A DNA stretch of 64,000 bases from CAVQMB01 sp963713445 (GTDB lineage Bacteria; Pseudomonadota; Gammaproteobacteria; Competibacterales; Competibacteraceae): the NCBI GenBank assembly GCA_963713445.1, contig CAVQMB010000010.1, positions 27,304 to 91,303 of the forward strand, in the 5' to 3' direction. The notes beneath the pieces are model-generated. The model was not told where the DNA came from, made no database searches, and saw nothing but the letters and a program-made list of their open reading frames with translations. Positions 46,061-54,957 of the stretch are shown here, in pieces. The position numbers and the translations under genes were made by a program. Within the stretch, counting starts at the first letter, position 1; the number at the start of each line of letters is the position of its first letter.

Positions 46061-47674
46061 TTAGAGCGACCACCGACGACGCAGATCGCGGCGTACTTCG
46101 CGGGCCGCGTTGTGGCCCGGCACACCGGTAACGCCACCGCCGGGATGCGCCCCCGAACCGCAGTGGTAAAGACCCTTGACCGGTCCACGGTAGGCACCGT
46201 AGCCGAGCAGCGGCCGTGCGCTGTAGAGCTGATTCAGACTCAGCGCGCCATGGAAGATGTCACCGCCAGTCAGGCCGAAGGTACGTTCCAGATCCAGCGG
46301 CGACAGAATCATGCGGCCCAGCACACTGGCCCTGAAGTTGGGTGCGTAGCGGTCGACCGTCGCAATAATGTGGTCGGCGACCTGCTCGCGCACCTGATCC
46401 CAGCTACGGCCGCCCGGCAGCTCCGGGTTGAAGTGCTGACAAAACAGACTGGCCACATGTTGTCCCGGCGGCGCCAGGCTGTCGTCGACCGTGCTGGGGA
46501 TCAGCATCTCGATGATCGGCTGCCGGGCCCAGCCGTCACGACGGGCATCCGTATAAGCCTGATCCATATAGTCCAGGCTGGGCGCGATGATGATGCCCGA
46601 CTGATGGTGCCGCTGCACGGCCCGGCCTGGTAGACAGTTGAAATCGGGCAGCTCGGACAAGGCCACGTTTATGCGGAAGGTCCCCGAGCCGCAGCGATAG
46701 TGCCGCAACCGCTGGCGGAACCCGTCAGGAAGCGCTGCGGCGTCCATCAACCGCAGATACAGCAGCTTGGGATTAACATTGGCAATGACGCAGCGGGCCG
46801 CAATCTGCTCACCGCTGGCCAGCACCACGCCGTTGGCCCGACCGTCGCTGACCCGAACCCGGATCACTTCGGCTTCGGTGCTGATCTCAACGCCACGGCC
46901 CCTGGCCTCAGCGGCCATAGCCTGAGTGATCGCCCCCATGCCGCCGATAGCATGCCCCCATTGTCCGGCTTTACCGTTGACCTCACCGAACACGTGATGC
47001 AGCAACACGTAGGCCGTGCCAGCGCTATACGGGCTGGCGAAGTTACCGACCACGGCATCGAAACCGAACACCGCCTTGACCGGATCGGACTCGAACCAAC
47101 GGCTGAGCAGTTCGGCAGCACTGAGGGTGAACAGATCCAGCACATCCTGCCGCTGCGTCAGATCCAGATGACACAGACGGCGCCCCAGGCCGACGGCGCG
47201 CGCCAGATCAGCCAGGCCGCCCGCGCCGCTGGGCGGCGTCTGCAGCAGCAGCCCGCGCAGTACGCGGGCCACCTGGTCCAGCATCTCGTAGTAAGCCGGC
47301 AGGCGCGCCGCATCGTGCCGCGAAAAGCGTGCGAATTCGGCTTGCGTCGCTTCCAGACCACCACCGGCGCTCAGATAATTGCCATCGCCCAGCGGTAAAA
47401 AGTTGCTCAGCGGCCGCTCGACGACCCGCAGGCCGTGCTCCGCCAGACGCAGATCACGAATCACTTTCGGATTCAGCAGGCTCACTGTGTAACTGGCGAC
47501 TGAGTTCCGGAATCCGGGATGGAACTCTTCAGTGACCGCGGCCCCGCCGACCACTGCCCGCCGTTCCAGCACCCGCACGCTGAGCCCGGCCGCGGCCAGA
47601 TAACAGGCGCAGGTCAGACCGTTGTGCCCCCCTCCGATGATGACTGCGTCGTAGTCCTGGCCGGCCCGGCTCAT
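46061..47674 (-). CDS. FAD-dependent oxidoreductase (phytoene desaturase/PYROXD2-like)
   Basis: A 537-residue flavoprotein. The N-terminal dinucleotide loop DAVIIGGGHNGLTCACYLAA is near residues 9-28, followed by RVLERRAVVGGAAVTEEFHP near 33-52. The C-terminal SGAHPGGGVTGVPGHNAA near 504-521 is the second FAD-contacting motif of the phytoene-desaturase group. Members near this text are often called pyridine nucleotide-disulfide oxidoreductase domain protein 2; the substrate is unknown. No carotenoid genes lie nearby. Confidence 0.87.
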   Translation of the reverse strand: MSRAGQDYDAVIIGGGHNGLTCACYLAAAGLSVRVLERRAVVGGAAVTEEFHPGFRNSVASYTVSLLNPKVIRDLRLAEHGLRVVERPLSNFLPLGDGNYLSAGGGLEATQAEFARFSRHDAARLPAYYEMLDQVARVLRGLLLQTPPSGAGGLADLARAVGLGRRLCHLDLTQRQDVLDLFTLSAAELLSRWFESDPVKAVFGFDAVVGNFASPYSAGTAYVLLHHVFGEVNGKAGQWGHAIGGMGAITQAMAAEARGRGVEISTEAEVIRVRVSDGRANGVVLASGEQIAARCVIANVNPKLLYLRLMDAAALPDGFRQRLRHYRCGSGTFRINVALSELPDFNCLPGRAVQRHHQSGIIIAPSLDYMDQAYTDARRDGWARQPIIEMLIPSTVDDSLAPPGQHVASLFCQHFNPELPGGRSWDQVREQVADHIIATVDRYAPNFRASVLGRMILSPLDLERTFGLTGGDIFHGALSLNQLYSARPLLGYGAYRGPVKGLYHCGSGAHPGGGVTGVPGHNAAREVRRDLRRRWSL

Positions 47675-47789
47675 TGGCCGACCTCAGCGCCCCAACCCAC
47701 TGGATAAAACCACCGACACGACAGACGGCGCCGGGGCGGACTATCTGCCAGGCTGCAACGGCCTGATGGTGGACCGGCGACCACGGCCA

Positions 47790-47980
47790 CACGATCGACA
47801 TGGTGATCGAACGTCTCAATCAGCAAGAGGAGCTGACCGTGCTGCTGATAGAACGGAAACCGCCTTTTGGTCGTCACCTGGCCACCGCTGCTGCCTCACG
47901 GAGCGGGGTCGCGATGCTCAAGCCGGCGCCACGCCCGAGCTCAGCCCGACATTAATCCGCCAACACCTGACCATCCAGGC
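47790..47980 (+). pseudogene. urtE: Relic of urea ABC transporter ATPase urtE, C-terminal part
   Basis: A plus-strand stretch reads MVIERLNQQEELTVLLIERK then PPFGRHLA, which parallels the end of UrtE (V..RLN.EEGLTVLLVEQKLPFAR..A). After a frame change it reads AGATPELSPTLIRQHLTI, which parallels the last residues of UrtE (AGA..EL...LVRRHLTV). The Walker and signature motifs are absent. It is a short, frame-broken remnant with no start. It indicates that a urea or short-amide urt transporter once lay here. Confidence 0.68.
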
Positions 47981-48006
47981 GACCATCCAGGCGGTGGCAT
48001 CGCGGT

Positions 48007-48882
48007 TCAATCCAGCCCCATCTGCCCACGCATCACTGTGCTCAGTTCCGAATCCGGATCATCCAGCTGATCGACTATGGAGAAGTGCTCATGACCGGCC
48101 ATCACCAGCAACTCTGGCATGGTGCCCTGGCGCCGCCAGGCGGTGACCAGATCCTCCGACTGGCGGCGATATTCCGGGCCCTCCAGTTCACCGACGGGCA
48201 ACAGCAGCGGCACGGGATTATGCAGCGGCAGGCGCACCGGACTGAACGCTTCGACATCGGCCGGTGTCAGGCCCAGCTCGGCATTGAGATAGGACAGTCG
48301 GATGGGCTCCAGATCGTAGAGACCGCTGATACCGCAGCCGCCCTTGATCAGATCGCCCGGCAGGTCGGGAGCGATTTGCCGCCAGTCGGTCGCCAGCAGT
48401 TCGGCGACCAGATGGCCCCCGGCGGAATGACCGGACACATAGATGCGTTCGCGATCGAGTCCGTAGTCCCCCGCTGCGCGCCACAGCCAGGCCAGTGCCG
48501 CCCGGCACTGTTCAATCTGCACAGCCATGCCGACGTGCGGCAGTAAGGCGTAGTCCACCAGCACAGTGGCCGCCCCCTTCGAAGCAAAGGCATGCGCGAC
48601 GAAGCTGAATTCGTTCTTCGACAAGGCCTTCCAGTAGCCACCGTGAAAGAACACCTGCACCGGCAGTGGCGATACACCACCACCAGCCGGCAGGATGTCC
48701 AGGCGCATCGCCGGACCGGGACCGTAGGGAAGGTCGAACCGGCCTCCCAGTTCTGTCCTTGCGGCGGCGCTGCGGTCCCGCCAGCGCGTCAGATAGGCCT
48801 CGAAGTCAGGTACCTTGGCGCGATTGTTGTACTCGCGATCCAGCGTGGCCTGGTCATAATGCAGAAACACCGGTTGGGTCAT
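48007..48882 (-). CDS. Alpha/beta hydrolase, arylformamidase (KynB)-like
   Basis: A 291-residue hydrolase. The oxyanion motif VFFHGGYWKALSK near residues 77-89, the nucleophile Ser in VSGHSAGGHLVAEL near 149-162 and the late His in GHEHFSIVDQL near 261-271 complete a catalytic triad. HGGYW and the EYNNRAKVPDFEAYL start are typical of the family that includes N-formylkynurenine formamidase and related esterases. It stands alone, so the substrate is open. Confidence 0.85.
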   Translation of the reverse strand: MTQPVFLHYDQATLDREYNNRAKVPDFEAYLTRWRDRSAAARTELGGRFDLPYGPGPAMRLDILPAGGGVSPLPVQVFFHGGYWKALSKNEFSFVAHAFASKGAATVLVDYALLPHVGMAVQIEQCRAALAWLWRAAGDYGLDRERIYVSGHSAGGHLVAELLATDWRQIAPDLPGDLIKGGCGISGLYDLEPIRLSYLNAELGLTPADVEAFSPVRLPLHNPVPLLLPVGELEGPEYRRQSEDLVTAWRRQGTMPELLVMAGHEHFSIVDQLDDPDSELSTVMRGQMGLD

Positions 48883-49158
48883 GGTCAGGTCCGTTCAGCC
48901 TTGCGGGTTCGGTCGTCATGTGGCGTCCGCGCACTATCGTGTGCGTTACGAGCGCTGCTTTACCTGGCGGCATCATCTCAGTGGCTGCCCGAGCGGTCCA
49001 CACCGGCTATTCCGTGACAGGCAGCCGCGGACCGCCGACATTGGTATACGCTGTGCCCGGCATCATACTGCTCCGATACCCGATGGGCCACCGGGCTTGG
49101 TCCACACCGTGCAGGATTCAGCCAGCCGCACACGTGAGTGCCGTGATCGACCGGTGGC
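48883..49158. other. Intergenic region between hydrolase and EF-G paralogue genes
   Basis: A stretch of 276 bp upstream of the hydrolase and downstream of the EF-G-like gene on the same strand. I see no supported gene; it should hold the hydrolase promoter. Confidence 0.4.
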
Positions 49159-51189
49159 CTAGCCGTCCCGGAACGCGTCACCGAGCCGCTTCTGAACGTC
49201 ACCCGGCACCGGCTCGAAATGGCTGAACTCGATGGTATAGCTGCCAGCACCACCGGTCATCGACGTCAGCTGAGAACTATAACCTTCGATCTCGGCCAGT
49301 GGCACCTGGCCGTCAACAAGGATCACGCCAGCGGCGCCGGCGGTGGAGCCGTTGACCCGGCCACGACGGCTCGCCAAATCGCCGGTGATCGCTCCCATGG
49401 CATCGGCCGGCGCCTCGACCTGGATCTTGACGACCGGCTCCAGAATCACCGGCCGGGCCTTGCGCACCGCATCCAGAAAGGCCTCTCTGCCAGCCGCCAC
49501 GAATGCCACCTCCTTGGAGTCAACCGGATGGTGCTTGCCATCATGAACCACAACCCGGACATCGTGAATCTCGTAGCCCGCGATCGCACCCTGGGCGAGC
49601 GCCTCGCGGACACCCTTCTCCACTGCCGGAATCAGTGAAGTCGGAATCGCGCCCCCGACCACCTCACTGGCGAATTCAAATCCGTCACCCTGAGACCGCG
49701 GTTCGACCCGCAGGAAAACCTCACCGAACTGCCCGGCCCCACCGGTCTGCTTCTTGTGCCGGTGATGCCCCTCCGCCGGCGCCGTGATCGTTTCACGGTA
49801 CGCTATCCGCGGCGGCCGAGTATCCACATCCAGCTTGTAGCGCTCGCTCATACGCTCCAGGGCAAGCCGCAGGTGAAGTTCACTCAAACCCCGCAAAACG
49901 GTTTCGCGGGTATCCTGGTTAAATTCAACCTCCAGACAGGGGTCCTCTTCCGTCAGCTTGTGCAGCGTGTCCGAAAGCTTCTGTTCATCGCCGCGGTTCT
50001 GCGGGCTGATGGCTAATCCGGACAGCGGCTGCGGATACGGCAGCACGCGCAAGCAGATCGCATCCTCGTCGTGCGAATCATGCAGCACCGCGCCGCGGAA
50101 GACATCATCGACCTTGGCCACTGCGCAGATATCGCCGGGCACCGCCCGTTCCATTTCGCTGGTTTCCTTGCCATGGGGACGCAGCAGATGGCTCACCTTG
50201 AACGGTTTGCGACCATCGCCAATGAACAACTGGCTATCCTTGGTGATGGTACCCTGGTGCACCCGCAGCGCCGTGAGTTTGCCAACGAACGGGTCAATGG
50301 TCACTTTGAACACATGGGCCACCACGTGCTGATCCGGATCCGGCTGCGGCAGGAATTCAGTCTGCTCATCACCCTTGTAGAAAGGCTCCGGATTACCCTC
50401 CATGGGCGACGGTAGCAGCCGGCCAAAGAGGTCCAGTAATTCACCAACACCGGTGCCATCCCGTGCCGAGACAAAGCAGATCGGCACCAGATGCCCCTCG
50501 CGCAGCGCCTGCTCGAAGGAGTCGTGCAGCTTCTCCGGTGCGACCTCCTCGCCCTCCTCCAGATAGAGCTCCATCAACTCCTCGTTCATCTCGATCACCT
50601 GATCGATGATCGCCGTATGAGCCGTCCCAACGTCTCCGAGATCGCTGTCGCCCGTTGCATTGAAGAAACAATCGACCACCGCTGTCCCGCCCTGGGTAGG
50701 TAGATTGATCGGCAGACACTCGGCACCGAATGTCTCCTGCAGCTGCGCCACCACGCCGGCCAGGTCGACATTATCGGCATCGATCTTGTTGATGATGATC
50801 AACCGGCACAAGTCGCGCTCGCCGGCGTAGGCCATCAGGCGCCGGGTGACCGTCTCGATACCGGTCTGAGCGTTGACCACCACCGCTGCGGTTTCCACCG
50901 CCGACAAGCCGTCGATGGCATGGCCAATGAAATCGGGGAATCCGGGAGTGTCCAGCAGGTTGATATGGGCGTCCTGATGATCGAGCTGCGCGATTGCGGT
51001 CTCCAGCGAATGCTGGTGCGCTTTTTCCTGGGGGTCGTAGTCGCAGACGGTATTGCCCTTCTCGACGCTGCCGAGATGGCCAATCACACCAGCCTTGAAG
51101 AGCAGCGCCTCGGCCAGACTGGTTTTGCCCGAGGCGCCGTGTCCGATCAGCGCAATGTTACGGATCGCGTCGCTGCTGTATGAAGCCAT
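49159..51189 (-). CDS. Elongation factor G-like GTPase (EF-G paralogue)
   Basis: A 676-residue translational GTPase. The P-loop GHGASGKTSL is near residues 16-25, the switch DTPGFPDFIGHAIDG near 76-90 and the guanine motif NKIDADN near 130-136, followed by EF-G domains II to V to the end. GAGGAG stands before the ATG at 51189. No ribosomal protein or EF-Tu genes are adjacent, so this is probably not the housekeeping fusA but the stand-alone paralogue common in proteobacteria, with a possible role in ribosome recycling or stress. The P-loop A.G.AS.GKT and the divergence support this. Confidence 0.88.
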   Translation of the reverse strand: MASYSSDAIRNIALIGHGASGKTSLAEALLFKAGVIGHLGSVEKGNTVCDYDPQEKAHQHSLETAIAQLDHQDAHINLLDTPGFPDFIGHAIDGLSAVETAAVVVNAQTGIETVTRRLMAYAGERDLCRLIIINKIDADNVDLAGVVAQLQETFGAECLPINLPTQGGTAVVDCFFNATGDSDLGDVGTAHTAIIDQVIEMNEELMELYLEEGEEVAPEKLHDSFEQALREGHLVPICFVSARDGTGVGELLDLFGRLLPSPMEGNPEPFYKGDEQTEFLPQPDPDQHVVAHVFKVTIDPFVGKLTALRVHQGTITKDSQLFIGDGRKPFKVSHLLRPHGKETSEMERAVPGDICAVAKVDDVFRGAVLHDSHDEDAICLRVLPYPQPLSGLAISPQNRGDEQKLSDTLHKLTEEDPCLEVEFNQDTRETVLRGLSELHLRLALERMSERYKLDVDTRPPRIAYRETITAPAEGHHRHKKQTGGAGQFGEVFLRVEPRSQGDGFEFASEVVGGAIPTSLIPAVEKGVREALAQGAIAGYEIHDVRVVVHDGKHHPVDSKEVAFVAAGREAFLDAVRKARPVILEPVVKIQVEAPADAMGAITGDLASRRGRVNGSTAGAAGVILVDGQVPLAEIEGYSSQLTSMTGGAGSYTIEFSHFEPVPGDVQKRLGDAFRDG

Positions 51190-51385
51190 GGTCACTCCTC
51201 GCAAACCGGAAGTTCATTCTCGGAGTGCTCTCGGGACCTCTGTTCAAGCCGCCCAGACCAGCCCGGCGAAAGCACACCGTTATCGCCACAAGCAACGCCC
51301 ACCGTCACCGTAGCGCCGCGCCCGGGCCAATCGGTGTGTGTCAGCGTGCACCCAATGTTGAGTATAGAACCTCGTCGTGCAGACG

Positions 51386-51718
51386 TCAGAAATAGCCGAT
51401 CGACAGTTTTAACACGGTCGCGGTGACGCGCTCGCGATCGGCCGGGGCAAACACCAGCAACTCGCCACTGCCCAACGTCATCGCCAGGCACCCGTCGATG
51501 CCCTCGCTTATGTCGCTCATCACCACGCCGGCGGTTTCATCGGCGCCCTCATAGCACACCTGCAGCACCACCTGCCCTGTGGCCTCCAGTTCGGCATCCA
51601 GCAATTCCACCTGTACCGCATCGACCGGCACCGGCTGCGGATAAGCCATGGCCGCGGCCGGCTCACAAATCACGCCGACCGGCGGCCGGGGATCATAGAA
51701 ATGGATGGCATCGTTCAT
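51386..51718 (-). CDS. Hypothetical acidic protein
   Basis: A 110-residue acidic protein with a strong GCAGGAGGT ribosome site before the ATG at 51718, which supports real expression. The text (IHFYDPRPPVGVICEPAAAM, then VQVELLDAELEATGQVVL) has no signal peptide, membrane segment or motif I recognise. It predicts mostly beta structure. It lies between the EF-G paralogue and tag, which is divergent. Confidence 0.6.
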   Translation of the reverse strand: MNDAIHFYDPRPPVGVICEPAAAMAYPQPVPVDAVQVELLDAELEATGQVVLQVCYEGADETAGVVMSDISEGIDGCLAMTLGSGELLVFAPADRERVTATVLKLSIGYF

Positions 51719-51857
51719 GGAACCACCTCCTGCCCGGGCGGCGAAGCTGTAATACAATGACGCTACACCACCGGCGTTCAATGCGAAAGCACTCTATGAT
51801 GTTGACACAGCGCACGCGCGCCCCGTTCGGTCGCGAATCCATCGCCGGACACACCCC

Positions 51858-52436
51858 ATGAGCAGCTACTGCATCACCGCGCCCGGCCATCCGTGGCATG
51901 GCCCATACCACGACAGCGAGTATGGCTTCCCGCTGCGGACTGACAACGAACTGTTCGAGCGCCTGATGCTGGAGATCAATCAGGCCGGCCTGTCGTGGCT
52001 GACGATACTGAAGAAACGGCAGAATTTCCGGCGCGCCTACGATGCTTTCGACATCGCCACGGTGGCCGGCTATGATGACGCGGAACGCGGACGGCTGCTG
52101 GCTGACGCCGGCATCATCCGCAACCGCCTGAAGGTGAACGCCGCCATCGCCAATGCCCGGACGCTGTGCCAAATCCGCGCCCAGCACGGATCCTTCAGCG
52201 CCTGGCTGGACCACCATCACCCGCTCGACAAATCCGACTGGGTGCGGTTGTTCAGACGCACTTTTCGCTTCACCGGCGGTGAAATCGTCGGTGAATTCCT
52301 GATGAGCACCGGTTACCTACCCGGCGCCCACCAGTCTTTTTGTCCGGTCCAGGCCCGGATTATCGCCGCCCATCCGCCCTGGCTGAGTTGCCGGCGTGCT
52401 GCGGCCCGCGGTGGTGGACACAAATCACGAAGCTGA
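51858..52436 (+). CDS. tag: DNA-3-methyladenine glycosylase I
   Basis: A 192-residue base-excision repair enzyme that removes 3-methyladenine from DNA. The zinc-snap ligands are present: Cys5 and a His in HGPYHDSEYG at the N-terminus, and His and Cys in GYLPGAHQSFCPVQ near residues 154-167. The base-pocket Glu is in LMLEINQAGLSWLTILKKRQ near 36-55. Length is normal. It is convergent with lon. Confidence 0.93.
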   Translation: MSSYCITAPGHPWHGPYHDSEYGFPLRTDNELFERLMLEINQAGLSWLTILKKRQNFRRAYDAFDIATVAGYDDAERGRLLADAGIIRNRLKVNAAIANARTLCQIRAQHGSFSAWLDHHHPLDKSDWVRLFRRTFRFTGGEIVGEFLMSTGYLPGAHQSFCPVQARIIAAHPPWLSCRRAAARGGGHKSRS

Positions 52437-52461
52437 GGGGCTAGGCTGTGCAACAGCCACC

Positions 52462-54870
52462 TCACGCTGCCGCATCCACCGGCCGTGACTCCAGCACGGC
52501 TGCCAGTGCGTCGTCCACCTGTTCCAGCCAGACAAAGGTAAGCTGGTCGCGGGCATTGGCCGGAATTTCGTCCAGATCCTTCTGGTTACGCTTGGGCAAC
52601 AGCACCGTGTGGATACCGGCCCGCAATGCCGCCAGGGTCTTTTCCTTAATCCCGCCGACCGGCAGCACCAGTCCGCGCAGACTGATCTCGCCGGTCATCG
52701 CCACATCGCTGCGAACGGTCCGTTCGGTCAGCAGCGACACCAGTGACACGAACATCGCCACCCCGGCACTGGGGCCGTCCTTGGGTATCGCACCGGCTGG
52801 TACGTGCAGATGGATATCACCGGTCTCGAACAGGCTGGCGCCAATACCGAACTTACCCGCTCGGGCCTTGACCAGACTGAGTGCGGCCTGGGCCGACTCC
52901 TTCATGACTTCACCCAGTTGTCCGGTCAGGATCAACTTGCCGTTACCGGGTACCCAGCTGGTCTCGATGAACAGGATGTCGCCGCCCACTGGAGTCCATG
53001 CCAGACCGGTCGCCACGCCGGGCAGACTGGTACGCATCGCCACCTCAGACTCGAACCTGCGGGGCCCGAGAATGGCCGCCAGACCGTCCGCCGAAACGGT
53101 AATCGCCTCGGCCAGTCCTTCTGAGATGCGCATAGCACAGTTGCGCAGCACCGAGCCGATTTCGCGCTCCAGGTTACGCACCCCGGCCTCGCGCGTGTAG
53201 TCGCAAACGATGGCGTGCAGCGCCGCGTCGGTGAGCTCGACCTGGGTCGCGTCCAGCCCGTTGGCTTCGAGCTGGCGCTGCACCAGGTAGCGATGTGCGA
53301 TCTCGACCTTCTCGTCCTCCGTATAGCCGGGCAACTCGATGACTTCCATGCGATCGCGCAACGGCCCGGGAATGTTGTCGAGCACATTGGCGGTGCCCAC
53401 GAACAACACCTTGCTCAGGTCGAACGGCACGCCCAGATAATTGTCACGGAAGCTGCTGTTCTGCTCCGGGTCCAGCACCTCCAGCAGCGCCGAGCTGGGA
53501 TCGCCGTGGAAACCGGCCCCGAGCTTGTCCATCTCATCGAGCATGAATACCGGATTGCCGGTACCCGCCTTGCGGATGGCCTGGATGATATTGCCCGGCA
53601 GCGCACCGATATAGGTCCGCCGATGACCCCGGATCTCGGCCTCATCATGGACCCCGCCCAACGAGGCCCGCACGAACTGCAGCCCCAGCGCCTTGGCAAT
53701 GCTCTTGCCCAGCGAGGTCTTGCCGACCCCGGGCGGGCCGACAAAGCACAGGATCGGACTGCGCCCGCTGGGATTCAGCTGGCGTACCGCCAGGTATTCA
53801 AGGATCCGCCGCTTGACTTTGTCCAGACCGTAGTGCTCAGCATTCAGGATCTCCCGTGCCCGCGCGATATCAATGGCTTCATGGTCCAGCTTCGACCACG
53901 GCAGGACGGTCAGCCAGTCGAGATAGCTGCGTACCATGGAATGCTCGCCGGAAGCCTCGGGCATGCGCCGCAGGCGCTTCAGTTCCTTGCGTGCCTCCGC
54001 CGCCACTTCATCCGGCATGCCGGCATCGGCGACCGCCTGCTCCAAGCCTTCCAGATCACCATCATCCTGATCCTCGCCAAGTTCCTTCTGAATGGTCTTG
54101 AGCTGTTCGCGCAACACAAACTCACGCTGCCGCTCGTCCATGGTCTGCTTGGTCTGTTGATCGATCTCCTGGGTCAGCTTGAGCACTTCGATCCGGTGGT
54201 TTAGCAGTTCGATGACACGCTCCAACCGGGCACGGATATCGGTCGTCTCCAGCAGTTCCTGTTTCTCACCCGGCCGGATGTCGAGGAAATTGGCCACGAT
54301 GTCGGCCAGTGCGGCCGCCGAGGTGATGCTCTGAATGGCGTTGCCAATCTCGGCCGGCACCTGTGGCAGCAATTGTACGGCTTCCACCGCACGCTGCTGC
54401 AGATAAGCCATGCGCGCTTCGATATCGGTGTTGCTGAGCGCCGGTTCGGCAACCGCATCGGTACGCGCCACCAGATAAGGGAAACCGGGCAGGAAATCCA
54501 GCACCCGGAAGCGTTCCTCGCCCTGGCACACGAGATGATGGGTGCCGTCGGCGGTCTTCACATGGCGCACAATGGAGGCCACCGTACCTACCTGATACAG
54601 ATCGGCCGGTGCCGGATCCTCGACCTCCGGGTCGCGCTGCAGCAACAGACCAATGCGCCGGCCACTTTTCAACGCCTCATGGGCCGCCGCAACGGACTTT
54701 TCCCGGCCCACCGTGATCGGCACCACGACATGCGGAAACAAGACCATGTTGCGTACCGGTACCACGATAAGCACGTCCTCCGGCAACCGGGCTCGCTCCG
54801 GCGAACGCGGCGTGTGCTCCGGATTAGGCGGCGACTGTTCGGGCTGATACTGGTCCAGTCGATACTTCAT
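52462..54870 (-). CDS. lon: ATP-dependent protease Lon
   Basis: An 802-residue cytoplasmic protease that degrades damaged and short-lived proteins. The N-terminal substrate domain starts with VLIVVPVRNMVLFPHVVVPI near residues 33-52, the AAA+ Walker A GPPGVGKTS is near 378-386 and Walker B FMLDEMDKL follows, and the proteolytic Ser is in PKDGPSAGVAM in the C-terminal domain, with the partner Lys further on. Full length and intact. The usual clpX neighbour is absent, so this may be a second lon copy rather than the clpPX-lon locus. Confidence 0.95.
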   Translation of the reverse strand: MKYRLDQYQPEQSPPNPEHTPRSPERARLPEDVLIVVPVRNMVLFPHVVVPITVGREKSVAAAHEALKSGRRIGLLLQRDPEVEDPAPADLYQVGTVASIVRHVKTADGTHHLVCQGEERFRVLDFLPGFPYLVARTDAVAEPALSNTDIEARMAYLQQRAVEAVQLLPQVPAEIGNAIQSITSAAALADIVANFLDIRPGEKQELLETTDIRARLERVIELLNHRIEVLKLTQEIDQQTKQTMDERQREFVLREQLKTIQKELGEDQDDGDLEGLEQAVADAGMPDEVAAEARKELKRLRRMPEASGEHSMVRSYLDWLTVLPWSKLDHEAIDIARAREILNAEHYGLDKVKRRILEYLAVRQLNPSGRSPILCFVGPPGVGKTSLGKSIAKALGLQFVRASLGGVHDEAEIRGHRRTYIGALPGNIIQAIRKAGTGNPVFMLDEMDKLGAGFHGDPSSALLEVLDPEQNSSFRDNYLGVPFDLSKVLFVGTANVLDNIPGPLRDRMEVIELPGYTEDEKVEIAHRYLVQRQLEANGLDATQVELTDAALHAIVCDYTREAGVRNLEREIGSVLRNCAMRISEGLAEAITVSADGLAAILGPRRFESEVAMRTSLPGVATGLAWTPVGGDILFIETSWVPGNGKLILTGQLGEVMKESAQAALSLVKARAGKFGIGASLFETGDIHLHVPAGAIPKDGPSAGVAMFVSLVSLLTERTVRSDVAMTGEISLRGLVLPVGGIKEKTLAALRAGIHTVLLPKRNQKDLDEIPANARDQLTFVWLEQVDDALAAVLESRPVDAAA

Positions 54871-54957
54871 ATGGCTTACCCCGTGGGATGAGCGGCCAGC
54901 CGCTCATCCGCTGTGTAATGGATCTTGTGGCCTTAATGGGGGTAAGCCAGGGGCATT

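Noticed and set aside
52804..54204. Long plus-strand frames opposite lon
   Set aside because: They are antisense shadows of a full-length conserved protease.
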